From CAZWRV01 sp964636325 (GTDB taxonomy: Bacteria > Verrucomicrobiota > Lentisphaeria > Victivallales > GWF2-50-93), in contig CAZWRV010000133.1 in the NCBI GenBank assembly GCA_964636325.1, positions 1 through 13,136 on the forward strand: DNA of 13,136 bases, written 5' to 3'. The notes beneath the pieces were generated by a model. That model had not been told where the DNA came from and ran no database searches. It saw only the letters and a list, made by a program, of their open reading frames with translations. Shown here piece by piece: positions 5,740 to 12,985 of the stretch (position 1 is the stretch's first letter; each line of letters opens with the position of its first letter). The translations under genes and the position numbers were made by a program.

Positions 5740-7773
5740 ATGCCAGCCAAGAAGAAAATAAAAGTCAAGGACATAGCGAAGAAGTTCGACATCCCGGCAT
5801 CGAAGGTCCTCTCCGAGCTGGCGGGCATGGGCCTTCGCCTCGACTCGCCCTCGGACGAGATCGACCCCGACCTCACGGAGCTTGTCGAGGATCATTTCAC
5901 CGGCCTCCAGAAGAAGGCCAGGAAGCCCAAGGAGCCCGGCGCCGCAGAGGCATCCGCCAAGGACAGGCCCGAGGAACCCAAGGAGATCCACGTCAAGCCG
6001 CCTGTAGTCGTAAGGACTCTCGCCGAGGCCCTCGGCAAAAGGCCCAACGAGATTGTCAGCGCACTCCTCAAGATGAACGTCCTTGCGGGCGTCAACCAGA
6101 CCATCGAGCCGGACGTCGCAGTAAACCTGTGCAAGGGCTTCGGCATCAGCCTGGTCGTGGAGCGCAGGGAAAAGGACGATCACGCCCGTCACGAGGACAA
6201 GGACGGCCCCCGTGAGCCGGAATACAAGGACAACCCCGACAACCTGGTGGAGCGGCCTCCGGTCGTCACCTTCCTCGGCCATGTGGACCACGGCAAGACC
6301 TCCCTGCAGGACTATATCAGGAAGACAAGCATAGTCTCGACCGAGTCCGGCGGCATCACCCAGCACATCGGCGCGTCGGTCGTAAAGGTCGGCGACAAGG
6401 CCATAACCTTCATCGACACCCCCGGCCACGAGGCGTTCACCGCGATGAGGGCCAGAGGGGCCAACGTCACCGACATCGCCATCCTCGTCGTCGCAGCGGA
6501 CGACGGATTCATGCCCCAGACCATCGAGGCGCTAAACCATGCGAAGGCCGCCGGCGTCCCCATCATCGTCGCCATAAACAAGATGGATCTGCCGACCGCG
6601 AACCCCGACAGGATTATCCGACAGATTCAGCAGCACGGGCTGTCGAGCGAAGAATGGGGCGGAACGACCGGCACGGTTAGAGTTTCCGCGGCCACCGGCT
6701 TGGGCATCAACGAACTGCTTGAACGCATACTTCTCGAGTCTGAGATGCTTCAGCTCAAGGCGGATCCGAAGCGCCCCGCCACGGGTGTAGTCCTCGAGGC
6801 CAGGCTCGAGCAGGGCCTCGGCCCAACCGCCAACGTCCTCATCAGGTCCGGCACTCTCAAGACCGGCGACCCGATACTCTGCGGCGAACACTACGGCAGG
6901 GTCAGGACGATATTCGACACCTTCGGCAGGAAGCTTAAGTCCGCGGGCCCCAGCGAACCGGTCAAGGTCGTGGGCCTAACAGGCGTCCCGGAGGCGGGCT
7001 CCAAGCTCGTCGTCTGCAACTCCGAAAAGGAGGCCAGGGCAATCGCCGAGGAGCGCGTCCAGAAGAAGAGGACCAGCGAGCTTGAAGACAGCGCCAAGGC
7101 CGGCGGCCCCGGCCCCGGCGCCACACTGGAAGACCTCTTCCTGAAGATGGGCAGCAGCGCCAAGAAGAAGCTCTGCCTCGTCGTGAAGGCGGACGTCCAG
7201 GGCTCCATCGAGGCCATTTCGGAGTCGCTCAAGAAGCTGCCGTCGGACAAGATCAGCATAAGCATCCTCCACTCCGCAACCGGCGCCATCACGGAAAACG
7301 ACGTCCTCCTGGCGAGCGCCTCCGGCGCCATCGTCGTAGGCTTCCACGTCCAGGTCAACCCCGGCGTGAACAACCTCGCCAAGAAGGAGAAGGTCGAGAT
7401 CAGGCTGTACAGCATCATATACGAGCTGATCGAGGACCTCAAGGACGCCCTGGCCGGAAGGCTTGCGCCGGAACAGCGCCAGATCGACCTCGGCACCGCG
7501 GTCATCCTCAAGATATTCACGCTCTCCAAGGGGCCGAAAGTCTGCGGCTGCATGGTCGAGAAGGGTGTAGTGAGGGTCGGCGCGAAGGCACGGGTCTACA
7601 GGAACAACGAGATTATCTACAACGGATCCGTGCAGTCCCTCCGCCGCTTCCAGGACGACGTCAAGGAGGTTCGGCAGGGCCTCGAATGCGGAATCAGGCT
7701 CGACAACTTCGACTTCCAGGAGGGCGACAGGATACAGGTCTACGACATCGAACTCAAGAAGGCCACCCTCTGA
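5740..7773 (+). CDS. infB: Translation initiation factor IF-2
   Basis: A 677-residue GTPase that brings initiator fMet-tRNA to the 30S subunit and promotes subunit joining. Two IF2-N-type modules are visible (about 1-56 and 85-140), joined by a short charged linker. The G domain follows: P-loop GHVDHGKT (180-187), switch I region GGITQHIGA (204-212), DTPGH (226-230), NKMD (280-283) and SAA (316-318). Domains II, III and the C-terminal fMet-tRNA-binding domain make up the rest. The protein is short for bacterial IF-2, mainly because the N-terminal low-complexity linker is compact. The only SD-like bases, GGAAAGG at 5719-5725, are distant from the ATG, so translational coupling to nusA is likely. 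The stop is 10 bp before rbfA. Confidence 0.97.
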   Translation: MPAKKKIKVKDIAKKFDIPASKVLSELAGMGLRLDSPSDEIDPDLTELVEDHFTGLQKKARKPKEPGAAEASAKDRPEEPKEIHVKPPVVVRTLAEALGKRPNEIVSALLKMNVLAGVNQTIEPDVAVNLCKGFGISLVVERREKDDHARHEDKDGPREPEYKDNPDNLVERPPVVTFLGHVDHGKTSLQDYIRKTSIVSTESGGITQHIGASVVKVGDKAITFIDTPGHEAFTAMRARGANVTDIAILVVAADDGFMPQTIEALNHAKAAGVPIIVAINKMDLPTANPDRIIRQIQQHGLSSEEWGGTTGTVRVSAATGLGINELLERILLESEMLQLKADPKRPATGVVLEARLEQGLGPTANVLIRSGTLKTGDPILCGEHYGRVRTIFDTFGRKLKSAGPSEPVKVVGLTGVPEAGSKLVVCNSEKEARAIAEERVQKKRTSELEDSAKAGGPGPGATLEDLFLKMGSSAKKKLCLVVKADVQGSIEAISESLKKLPSDKISISILHSATGAITENDVLLASASGAIVVGFHVQVNPGVNNLAKKEKVEIRLYSIIYELIEDLKDALAGRLAPEQRQIDLGTAVILKIFTLSKGPKVCGCMVEKGVVRVGAKARVYRNNEIIYNGSVQSLRRFQDDVKEVRQGLECGIRLDNFDFQEGDRIQVYDIELKKATL

Positions 7774-7783
7774 GACGCATAAC

Positions 7784-8134
7784 ATGCCGAAGATAGACAG
7801 GATAAGCAGGATAAACGAGCTCCTCCGCAGGGAGATAGCCGAATACGTCGAGAAGGAATGCCCCCGTTCTCCGAAGTCGCTCCTGACCGTCAGCGAGGTC
7901 AAGACCGCTCCGGATCTGCGCGTCGCCAAGGTATTCATCAGCATTTTCGGCGGTGACGCCCATGAGAAGAACAAGGCGATCGAGATGCTGAGGGAGAGGC
8001 GAACCGAAGTCCAGGCCAGAATCTCCAAGAACATGATCCTCAAATATACGCCGGTGCTCAGCTTCCATCTCGACGAGAGGATCGAAAAGGGTGACAGGGT
8101 GCTGCAGATCATATCGGAGCTGGAAAAGGAATAA
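7784..8134 (+). CDS. rbfA: Ribosome-binding factor A
   Basis: A 116-residue single KH-type protein needed for late 30S maturation and processing of the 5' end of 16S rRNA. The pattern ISRINELLRREIAEYVEKE at the N-terminus, SEVKTAPDLRVAKVFISIFG in the middle and LKYTPVLSFHLDERIEKGDR near the end is typical of RbfA, as is the length. It lies 10 bp after infB, the usual order, and has no strong ribosome-binding site of its own, which fits coupling to infB. A 140-bp gap follows before the likely start of the ankyrin gene. Confidence 0.95.
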   Translation: MPKIDRISRINELLRREIAEYVEKECPRSPKSLLTVSEVKTAPDLRVAKVFISIFGGDAHEKNKAIEMLRERRTEVQARISKNMILKYTPVLSFHLDERIEKGDRVLQIISELEKE

Positions 8135-8274
8135 GAACCGGCCCCGAGCCTATGAAGAGCCCGTATCAATATACAGCGACGGACAAGCGCCCCCCAATAC
8201 CCGGGGTTGAATGGGCATCCATCCTGTTTCCTCTCACACCGCCTGATTTCCCCTCGCCGTCCGCCAGGCACCGC

Positions 8275-9534
8275 ATGTTTTTCCGATGGGGGATGCGTCC
8301 GGCCCTCAGCCGAGTCGCCGCTGCGTCGCTTACATTCTTGCTCGCCGCGGTCTGCCTCGGAGAAGTCTCCAAGGAAGACTCCGCGCGCATCGCCCCGCTG
8401 GCGGCGTCCCTCCTCAAGGGCGACTTCCCTTCTGCGGCGGAGGCATGGTCCAAGGTCTCGGCCGGCAGCCAGTCGGAGAAGGAGGTCGCGGACGTCCTGC
8501 GCGAACTGTCGAACTTGGACGCGGCGGCGGCAAAGTCTTTCGCACCCCTCGCCGGGAAGGAGATAGATGTTGAAATCAGGAACGTGCCCAGAAGGATCAA
8601 GATACTAGAAGTCAAGGGGCACAAGGTCTATTTCGAGGAGAAGCTGGAGGACAACAGCGTCCGCAGCATGTTCACCCCGAAGGATATCTCCTTCGAAGAA
8701 AGGGCCGCAAGGGCCGCCGCGTCCATCAGCCCGCAGGCAAAAATACTCTGCGAAGGGATCGGCCTGTTCCAGAAGGGCTGCTTCAACCAGGCCATGCCCC
8801 TCCTCGAAAAGGGCGGCCCGCTCGGCGAAGTCCTCAAGGCTGAAATCGACAAGATCGTCAGGCCGCTCAACGAACTTATGGCTGCCATTGACAAGGGAGA
8901 TGTGGACAGCATACGGAAGACGCTGGATGCCGGCGTCAACGTCAACATCCCGATGAATTACCAGTCCAAGGACGAGAAGACCGGCAAGACCTCCGAGTTC
9001 AGGACCACCTTCCTGATGGAGGCCCTCTCCAGAAAGCAGACCGAGGTTGTAAGGATGCTCGTGGACAAGGGCGCCGACGTGAACGCCGCCAACGGCCGGG
9101 GGATGACGCCGCTCATGATGGCCGCCATGAAGTATCCTTCCGAGCCGTGGATGATAAAGTATCTCCTCGGCAAGGGCGCCGACATCAACGCAGCCGACAA
9201 CTCGGGCGACACCGCCCTCTCCGGCGCAATCTGCCTCAAAGCCTTCCCCGCCGTCAAGGAGCTTGTCGAGGCGGGCGCGGACGTCAACACCAGGAACAGG
9301 AAGGGCTACACCGTCCTCATGCTCGCAGTCTTCTCCGACAACGTCGAAACCGTCAAGCTGCTCCTCGGCAAGGGCGCCGACATCAACGCGAAGCATACGT
9401 TCGAGGGATGGAGCCTCCCCGAAATAAACCATGAGAAACGCTCCCAGGAGCTCCAGGCACTCATGGCCAAATACGCAAAGCCGAAAAAGTCCAGGCCATT
9501 GACCTTCGACTTCGGCGACGGCATAAAAAAATGA
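8275..9534 (+). CDS. Secreted ankyrin-repeat protein
   Basis: A 419-residue protein of unknown function. Residues 1-29 look like a signal peptide: basic start, hydrophobic stretch LTFLLAAVCLG. Residues 30-200 are helical and charged, with a small beta-rich segment about 94-140. Five ankyrin repeats follow (about 200-225, 243-272, 276-306, 310-339, 343-373), with the typical GADVN/GADIN turns, and a short basic tail. The first and second repeats are separated by an inserted loop (226-242). Starts at 8152, 8275 and 8293 are in frame. I prefer 8275 or 8293 because only they place the signal peptide at the N-terminus, but none has a strong ribosome-binding site. AAVC is not a good lipobox. The stop is 12 bp before the NrnA gene, so the two are probably co-transcribed. 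A role in envelope protein binding is inferred only from the repeats. Confidence 0.75.
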   Translation: MFFRWGMRPALSRVAAASLTFLLAAVCLGEVSKEDSARIAPLAASLLKGDFPSAAEAWSKVSAGSQSEKEVADVLRELSNLDAAAAKSFAPLAGKEIDVEIRNVPRRIKILEVKGHKVYFEEKLEDNSVRSMFTPKDISFEERAARAAASISPQAKILCEGIGLFQKGCFNQAMPLLEKGGPLGEVLKAEIDKIVRPLNELMAAIDKGDVDSIRKTLDAGVNVNIPMNYQSKDEKTGKTSEFRTTFLMEALSRKQTEVVRMLVDKGADVNAANGRGMTPLMMAAMKYPSEPWMIKYLLGKGADINAADNSGDTALSGAICLKAFPAVKELVEAGADVNTRNRKGYTVLMLAVFSDNVETVKLLLGKGADINAKHTFEGWSLPEINHEKRSQELQALMAKYAKPKKSRPLTFDFGDGIKK

Positions 9535-9546
9535 CGGGAAGAAACA

Positions 9547-10536
9547 ATGCTCGGCAGGAAGAAATATTCCCAGCTTAGAAGCTTCCTCGCAAGGAACGAC
9601 GACTTCCTGGTAGTCGCACATAAGAATCCCGACGGCGACACCATCGGATCAACCTGCGCCCTCCTCGAAATCCTGAAGGACGCCGGAAAAAGGGCCTCGG
9701 CCGTCTTCGTAGAGGAGATCGCCGACAAATACAGGAAAATCGTCACACAGAAATACCACGTCGGGGCGGATCCGGATACTTCGGGCCACAAGGCCGTCAT
9801 ATGCGTCGACATGACCTCGCCCGACAGGAGCGGGCTCTCGGACAGGACTCTGGAGCGGATCGCCCGCCTGCCCCTGCTCAACATAGACCACCACCCTGAC
9901 AACCAGGTTTTCGGAACCGTCAACATCGTCGATCCCGAGGCAGCAGCGGTCGGGGAAATCCTCTACTCCGCCTTCGCCGGCTCGTACAGCTGGAGGATCA
10001 GCCCCGCCGCCGCCACCGCGCTCATGCTCTCGATCGTCCTCGACACCGGCGCCTTCCGATATGTGAACAACAGCGGCGCGAACGTCTTCAGCACCGCCGC
10101 GGCGCTCCTCAAGCTCAAGGCGGACTACAGGACCATAATCGACGAGATATACTATTCCGTGCCTCTGAACTTCATGAAATTCCAGTCGGAAATCCTCATC
10201 AAGCACCTCAGGACAGCCTTCGAGGGTAAGTTCGCATGGGCCTCTTTTGGCGAAGACACCCTCGCGAAGTTCGCGATCTCTAAGAAGGACACGGAAGAGC
10301 TCATCGACACGTTCAAGTCCATAAAGGGTGTCGAAATCGCAGCCCTTCTCTACAGGACGGGCGACGGCGTCCGCCTCTCGCTGAGATCGCAGAACCAGAA
10401 GTATTCCGTTGGCAAAATCGCCAGGAAACTCTGCGGCGGCGGCCACGAACTCGCCGCCGGCGCCTTCATGAAGGGCGCAAGCCTGGATGAGGCTGAAAAA
10501 GTCCTTCTCGACGAGGTCAGGCGGATACTGGCGTAG
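9547..10536 (+). CDS. nrnA: DHH/DHHA1 phosphoesterase, NrnA type (nanoRNase / pAp phosphatase)
   Basis: A 329-residue DHH-family phosphoesterase. NrnA degrades 2- to 5-nt RNAs and dephosphorylates 3'-phosphoadenosine 5'-phosphate. DHH-domain metal-binding motifs are all present: HKNPDGD (25-31), D88 in CVDMT, DHH (114-116) and D166 in LDTGAF. The DHHA1 domain carries GGGH (297-300) in CGGGHELAAGAFM. Length is typical. The ATG at 9547 follows GGGAAG. A NrnA gene next to rbfA or truB is a recurrent arrangement in bacteria, which supports this call over RecJ or GdpP-type relatives. Exact substrate preference is inferred. Confidence 0.88.
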   Translation: MLGRKKYSQLRSFLARNDDFLVVAHKNPDGDTIGSTCALLEILKDAGKRASAVFVEEIADKYRKIVTQKYHVGADPDTSGHKAVICVDMTSPDRSGLSDRTLERIARLPLLNIDHHPDNQVFGTVNIVDPEAAAVGEILYSAFAGSYSWRISPAAATALMLSIVLDTGAFRYVNNSGANVFSTAAALLKLKADYRTIIDEIYYSVPLNFMKFQSEILIKHLRTAFEGKFAWASFGEDTLAKFAISKKDTEELIDTFKSIKGVEIAALLYRTGDGVRLSLRSQNQKYSVGKIARKLCGGGHELAAGAFMKGASLDEAEKVLLDEVRRILA

Positions 10537-10644
10537 ATGCCGGCCGACAGATTCCGGATGACAGGCTCCGGATTCCAGATGCCCGAGATTCGTCGAAAGG
10601 CCACGCCAGATTCCCAAAGGTTTCGGCAGGTTTCGAGAGGCCCG

Positions 10645-10675
10645 GCTTGCGCCGTCAGTGGGACGTCTCGCAAGC
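10645..10675. repeat. Stem-loop GCTTGCG/CGCAAGC
   Basis: A perfect 7-bp stem (10645-10651 with 10669-10675) with a possible inner CGTC/GACG pairing (10653-10656 with 10662-10665). A tandem 7-bp direct repeat CAAGCTG (10671-10677, 10678-10684) follows immediately. It has no U-run and is one of several hairpins in the 256-bp nrnA-truB gap. Confidence 0.4.
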
Positions 10676-10691
10676 TGCAAGCTGTCACCGC

Positions 10692-10753
10692 GCGCGGCGA
10701 TTGTTCGCCGCGACCGCCGAAATGTTACTGTGCGCGGCGATTGTTCGCCGCGA
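10692..10753. repeat. Tandem pair of identical hairpins (REP-like doublet)
   Basis: A 22-bp sequence occurs at 10692-10713 and again, identically, at 10732-10753, a spacing of 40 bp. Each copy is a perfect palindrome: CGCGGCGA, loop TTGT, TCGCCGCG (stems 10693-10700/10705-10712 and 10733-10740/10745-10752). The doublet sits 40 bp upstream of the truB start. It resembles repetitive extragenic palindromes in design, but I see no third copy in the window and no U-run to make either a terminator. Confidence 0.75.
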
Positions 10754-10792
10754 TTGATAAAAAAAACAACCCAGCCTCATGGACAAAACCAC

Positions 10793-11509
10793 ATGAACGC
10801 AAACGACACACAGAAGCTCCCGCAGTTCCAACACAGTGGCATCCTCCTTGTGGACAAACCGAAGGAGTGGACCAGCCACGACGTCGTCAACTTCGTTAGA
10901 AGGAGATTCAACGTCAGGAAGACCGGCCACTGCGGCACACTCGACCCCGCCGCCACAGGCCTCCTTGTCCTCGTCCTGGGCCATGCCACGAAAATAAGCG
11001 GAACCCTCAGCGGCGAGGACAAGGCCTACGAGGGGACAATACTCTTCGGCACCGAGACCGACACCGAGGACATGGACGGCACGGTCGTTTCGCAGAAGGA
11101 CTGCTCCAACCTCACCGAGGACGCCGTCAGGGAGGTATTTGCGAAGTTCGCAGGTGTCCAGATGCAGACTCCGCCTATGGTCTCCGCGGCCAAGAAGGAC
11201 GGGAAGAAGCTCTACGAACTGGCGCGCCAGGGCAAGACTGTCGAAAGGGAGCCGAAGGAGATAACAATCCATCGAATCGACGTGGAAAAAGTCCGTCTTC
11301 CATACGCGGACTTTTCGCTCCGCTGCTCCAAGGGCACCTACGTCAGAACCCTCTGCGCGGACATCGGCAGACTTCTAGGCTGCGGCGCGGTTCTGCACTC
11401 CCTAAGAAGGACCGCCAGCGGAAATTTCAAGGTCGACGGCGCCGCCACAATAGAGCAGATGAGGCAGTGGACACAGCGCGACCTTTACGAACACCTCGAA
11501 GGGTTTTGA
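10793..11509 (+). CDS. truB: tRNA pseudouridine(55) synthase TruB
   Basis: A 238-residue pseudouridine synthase that modifies U55 in the T-loop of tRNAs. GILLVDKPKEWTSHDVV (16-32) is the conserved N-terminus. The catalytic aspartate is D51 in GHCGTLDPAATG. SAAKKDGKKLYELAR (131-145) and GTYVRTLCADIG (181-192) are further family motifs. The ATG at 10793 is chosen because it leaves 15 residues before the conserved block. The in-frame start at 10658 would add residues encoded by the hairpin doublet. It lacks a recognisable C-terminal PUA-like extension, so it is a short form. truB normally follows rbfA in this cluster. Here the 256-bp gap and its hairpins may separate or attenuate it. Confidence 0.94.
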   Translation: MNANDTQKLPQFQHSGILLVDKPKEWTSHDVVNFVRRRFNVRKTGHCGTLDPAATGLLVLVLGHATKISGTLSGEDKAYEGTILFGTETDTEDMDGTVVSQKDCSNLTEDAVREVFAKFAGVQMQTPPMVSAAKKDGKKLYELARQGKTVEREPKEITIHRIDVEKVRLPYADFSLRCSKGTYVRTLCADIGRLLGCGAVLHSLRRTASGNFKVDGAATIEQMRQWTQRDLYEHLEGF

Positions 11510-11580
11510 ACCTAATTGCCGCAGTTGAAAATATGTCTTAAAACTTAACTCTCTCATAATATGACATTTACATAATTGGA

Positions 11581-11605
11581 GGCTTTCACCTCATGAGTGA
11601 AAGCC
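11581..11605 (+). promoter_or_regulatory. 9-bp stem-loop downstream of truB
   Basis: GGCTTTCAC (11581-11589) and GTGAAAGCC (11597-11605) pair perfectly around a 7-nt loop. It could end the truB transcript, but only AGTTT follows rather than a strong U-run. For the small ORF at 11593, the stem covers the last two bases of a GGAGG motif (11578-11582) and puts the ATG in the loop, so it might instead control translation. Confidence 0.45.
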
Positions 11606-11757
11606 AGTTTCGGCATATATTCAACCCGGGAGGGTTGGCCGCATTCGCCATATCTACTTCGTTAGCTGCAACTTGCAGTGGTCACCACAGCTGCGTCTTG
11701 CTGCCTAGTAGCTACGACGAATGCGGCCAACTGCGGATATTAGGGATTGTCCCTTAA
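11593..11757 (+). CDS. Possible small ORF, 54 codons, unknown
   Basis: An open frame starts at ATG 11593, 10 nt after GGAGG (11578-11582), and ends at TAA 11755. The predicted peptide begins MSESQFRHIFNPGGL and has an alanine/serine-rich middle and three cysteines (residues 29, 34 and 44). Codon use (CGG, ATA, TTA, TTG) is unlike the C-ending codons of the neighbours, and the frame runs through both arms of a 14-bp inverted repeat. It may be a chance ORF in a structured element or a remnant of foreign DNA. I do not recognise it. Confidence 0.18.
   Translation: MSESQFRHIFNPGGLAAFAISTSLAATCSGHHSCVLLPSSYDECGQLRILGIVP
11634..11731. repeat. 98-bp element bounded by a 14-bp perfect inverted repeat
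   Basis: The outer arms 11634-11647 and 11718-11731 (GTTGGCCGCATTCG and its complement) pair over 14 bp without mismatch. Just inside, CTTCGTTAGCT has an imperfect inverted match near 11710. The centre holds CTGCA/TGCAG and GTGGT/ACCAC small palindromes. No target-site duplication is evident. It could be a MITE-like element, a structured RNA or a large bidirectional termination structure between convergent genes. Confidence 0.6.
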
Positions 11758-11758
11758 T
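11738..11758. terminator. Hairpin AGGGA-TTG-TCCCT near the nagA end
   Basis: AGGGA (11742-11746) pairs with TCCCT (11750-11754). The stem can be lengthened through ATTA/TTAAT with one bulge. It sits 22 bp past the nagA stop codon and may end the nagA or truB transcripts, although no long U-run follows on either strand. A 10-bp palindrome, CTGCCGGCAG, lies just beyond it at 11760-11769. Confidence 0.35.
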
Positions 11759-11779
11759 GCTGCCGGCAGGACGGCATAT

Positions 11780-12928
11780 TCAGATGGCCGGGGCACCGTC
11801 CACGAACACCTTCAGTATCTCGAAATTATCGTCGAGTATCACGATATCGGCCAGGAACCCCGGCTCGAGCCTGCCTATGTTGCCGATGCCCAGCAAGATC
11901 GCCTGGTTGAGGCTTGTCGCCATCGAAAGGCGGTCCAGCGGAAGGCCCGTCAGCTCCGCCACGTTCCTGAGCCCATGGTTGAACCGGAGCGTGCTTCCGG
12001 CCAGCGCGCCGTTGGACTTGAGCCTTACCACGCCGTCCTTCATCGTAGCCGCAAGCCCCCCGAGATCGATGTCACCGTCAGGCGACCAGGAGGCGGAGAC
12101 CGAATCGGTGATGAGGGCTATCTTGTCGGCGGGCTTAACCTTGAACACAAGCCTTATCATCTCTCCGGACAGATGTATCCTGTCGCAGATGAGCTGGAGA
12201 AGAAGCTCATCCTCCAGAAGCCCTGCTCCGACCAGGCCGACCTCCCTGTGGTGGAGCGGCGTCATCTGGTTGCAGAAATGCGTGAGCTGCCGGACGCCCA
12301 GGGCCATGGCCTCCTTCATCTGCGCATATCCGGCCCCGCTGTGCGCGCATGACGCGGCTATGCCCATCGCCGCAAGCTCCTCGATGAACCTGCCGGCGCC
12401 GTCCAGCTCTATCGCGAGGGAGACAATCTTTATCTTCGCGATCCTGTCAAGCCTCCTTATCTCCTCGATGTCCGGCGGGCGCGCGAAGGCCGGATTCAGC
12501 GCGCCGATAGACTTTTTACTGACATACGGACCTTCCAGATGGATCCCTGCAATCTTCGGCATTACAGGCTTGTGAGAGCTTCCATAGTCCGAAACGCACT
12601 GGAGCGACTTAGAGAGGTTCTCTTCGGACACGCAGCCGGTCGTGGGAAGAATCGTAGTGACGCCCTCCTTCAGCTTCGCCTGCATGAACGCATGCATGCC
12701 TTGCACGTCGGCCTCCATGAAATCGAAGCCGGCGGCCCCGTGCACGTGGATGTCTACGAAGCCGGGCATGGCCACGGCGCCTCCGGCGTCGAAGGCCAGA
12801 TCGGCCCCGGGAAGCTTTTCGCCATTCAGGAATATGCGCCTTATCGTGCCGCCCTCAGCGAAAACCGACGCGCCCTGCATATCAGTCCCCGGACTCACAA
12901 GACGGCAGTCCTTTATCAGCGTCCTCAT
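11780..12928 (-). CDS. nagA: N-acetylglucosamine-6-phosphate deacetylase
   Basis: A 382-residue metal-dependent amidohydrolase that deacetylates GlcNAc-6-phosphate to glucosamine-6-phosphate and acetate, in amino-sugar use and peptidoglycan recycling. HVH (61-63) follows GFVDI. The metal-binding glutamate is E132 in HLEGPYVS. Histidines H196 in AHSGAG and H217 in THFCNQM are family ligands or substrate residues, and the catalytic Asp is D275 in LITDS. Serine 276 stands where many homologues have alanine. The length is usual. GAGGAG at 12939-12934 (minus strand), 5 nt before the ATG, supports the start. nagB or a GlcNAc transporter is not in the window. The leader repeat at 12976-13045 lies 48 bp upstream, and the gene is convergent with truB. 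Confidence 0.92.
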   Translation of the reverse strand: MRTLIKDCRLVSPGTDMQGASVFAEGGTIRRIFLNGEKLPGADLAFDAGGAVAMPGFVDIHVHGAAGFDFMEADVQGMHAFMQAKLKEGVTTILPTTGCVSEENLSKSLQCVSDYGSSHKPVMPKIAGIHLEGPYVSKKSIGALNPAFARPPDIEEIRRLDRIAKIKIVSLAIELDGAGRFIEELAAMGIAASCAHSGAGYAQMKEAMALGVRQLTHFCNQMTPLHHREVGLVGAGLLEDELLLQLICDRIHLSGEMIRLVFKVKPADKIALITDSVSASWSPDGDIDLGGLAATMKDGVVRLKSNGALAGSTLRFNHGLRNVAELTGLPLDRLSMATSLNQAILLGIGNIGRLEPGFLADIVILDDNFEILKVFVDGAPAI

Positions 12929-12932
12929 TGCT

Positions 12933-12946
12933 ACTCCTCTGAAACT
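12933..12946 (-). promoter_or_regulatory. nagA ribosome-binding segment, duplicated upstream
   Basis: The minus-strand 14-mer AGTTTCAGAGGAGT contains the nagA Shine-Dalgarno sequence. An identical 14-mer lies at 13083-13096, exactly 150 bp further upstream, where no clear gene start follows. The interval between them holds the leader repeat, so a leader unit may have been duplicated. Confidence 0.55.
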
Positions 12947-12953
12947 CGCCCAT

Positions 12954-12985
12954 CTTTGTCGCGAACTTTGTCGTTATCTTTGTCG
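12954..12985 (-). repeat. Three CGACAAAG repeats with 12-bp period
   Basis: On the minus strand CGACAAAG occurs at 12985-12978, 12973-12966 and 12961-12954, each 12 bp apart, so all three lie close to the same face of the helix. They lie 26-57 bp upstream of the nagA start. Leader repeat copy 1 has only one such unit (31-38). They may be protein-binding iterons or a simple tandem expansion. Confidence 0.6.

Noticed and set aside
6976..8271. Long minus-strand open frame (431 codons) opposite infB and rbfA
   Set aside because: It lies opposite two well-identified genes. Its predicted protein has no recognisable motif, and long antisense frames are expected where codons mostly end in G or C.
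8605..9621. Minus-strand open frame (338 codons) opposite the ankyrin gene
   Set aside because: Antisense shadow of the ankyrin repeats. Its repeated VDVGAL-type words are the reverse reading of the GADIN/GADVN turns.
9649..10680. Minus-strand open frame (343 codons) opposite nrnA
   Set aside because: The sense strand carries all DHH and DHHA1 motifs, and the antisense product has none.
10733..10770. Intrinsic terminator after nrnA
   Set aside because: The stem is followed by an A-run, not a U-run, on the plus strand. On the minus strand the U-run lies before the stem.
11634..11731. Integron attC site
   Set aside because: The ends are GTTGGCC and GGCCAAC, the reverse of the outer RYYYAAC...GTTRRRY arrangement. 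No integrase or gene cassette is present.
11721..12575. Plus-strand open frame (284 codons) opposite nagA
   Set aside because: The minus strand encodes a complete deacetylase with metal ligands and a good ribosome-binding site.
12954..12985. CRISPR array
   Set aside because: The repeats are 8 bp with 4-bp spacers, far too short, and there is no cas gene.
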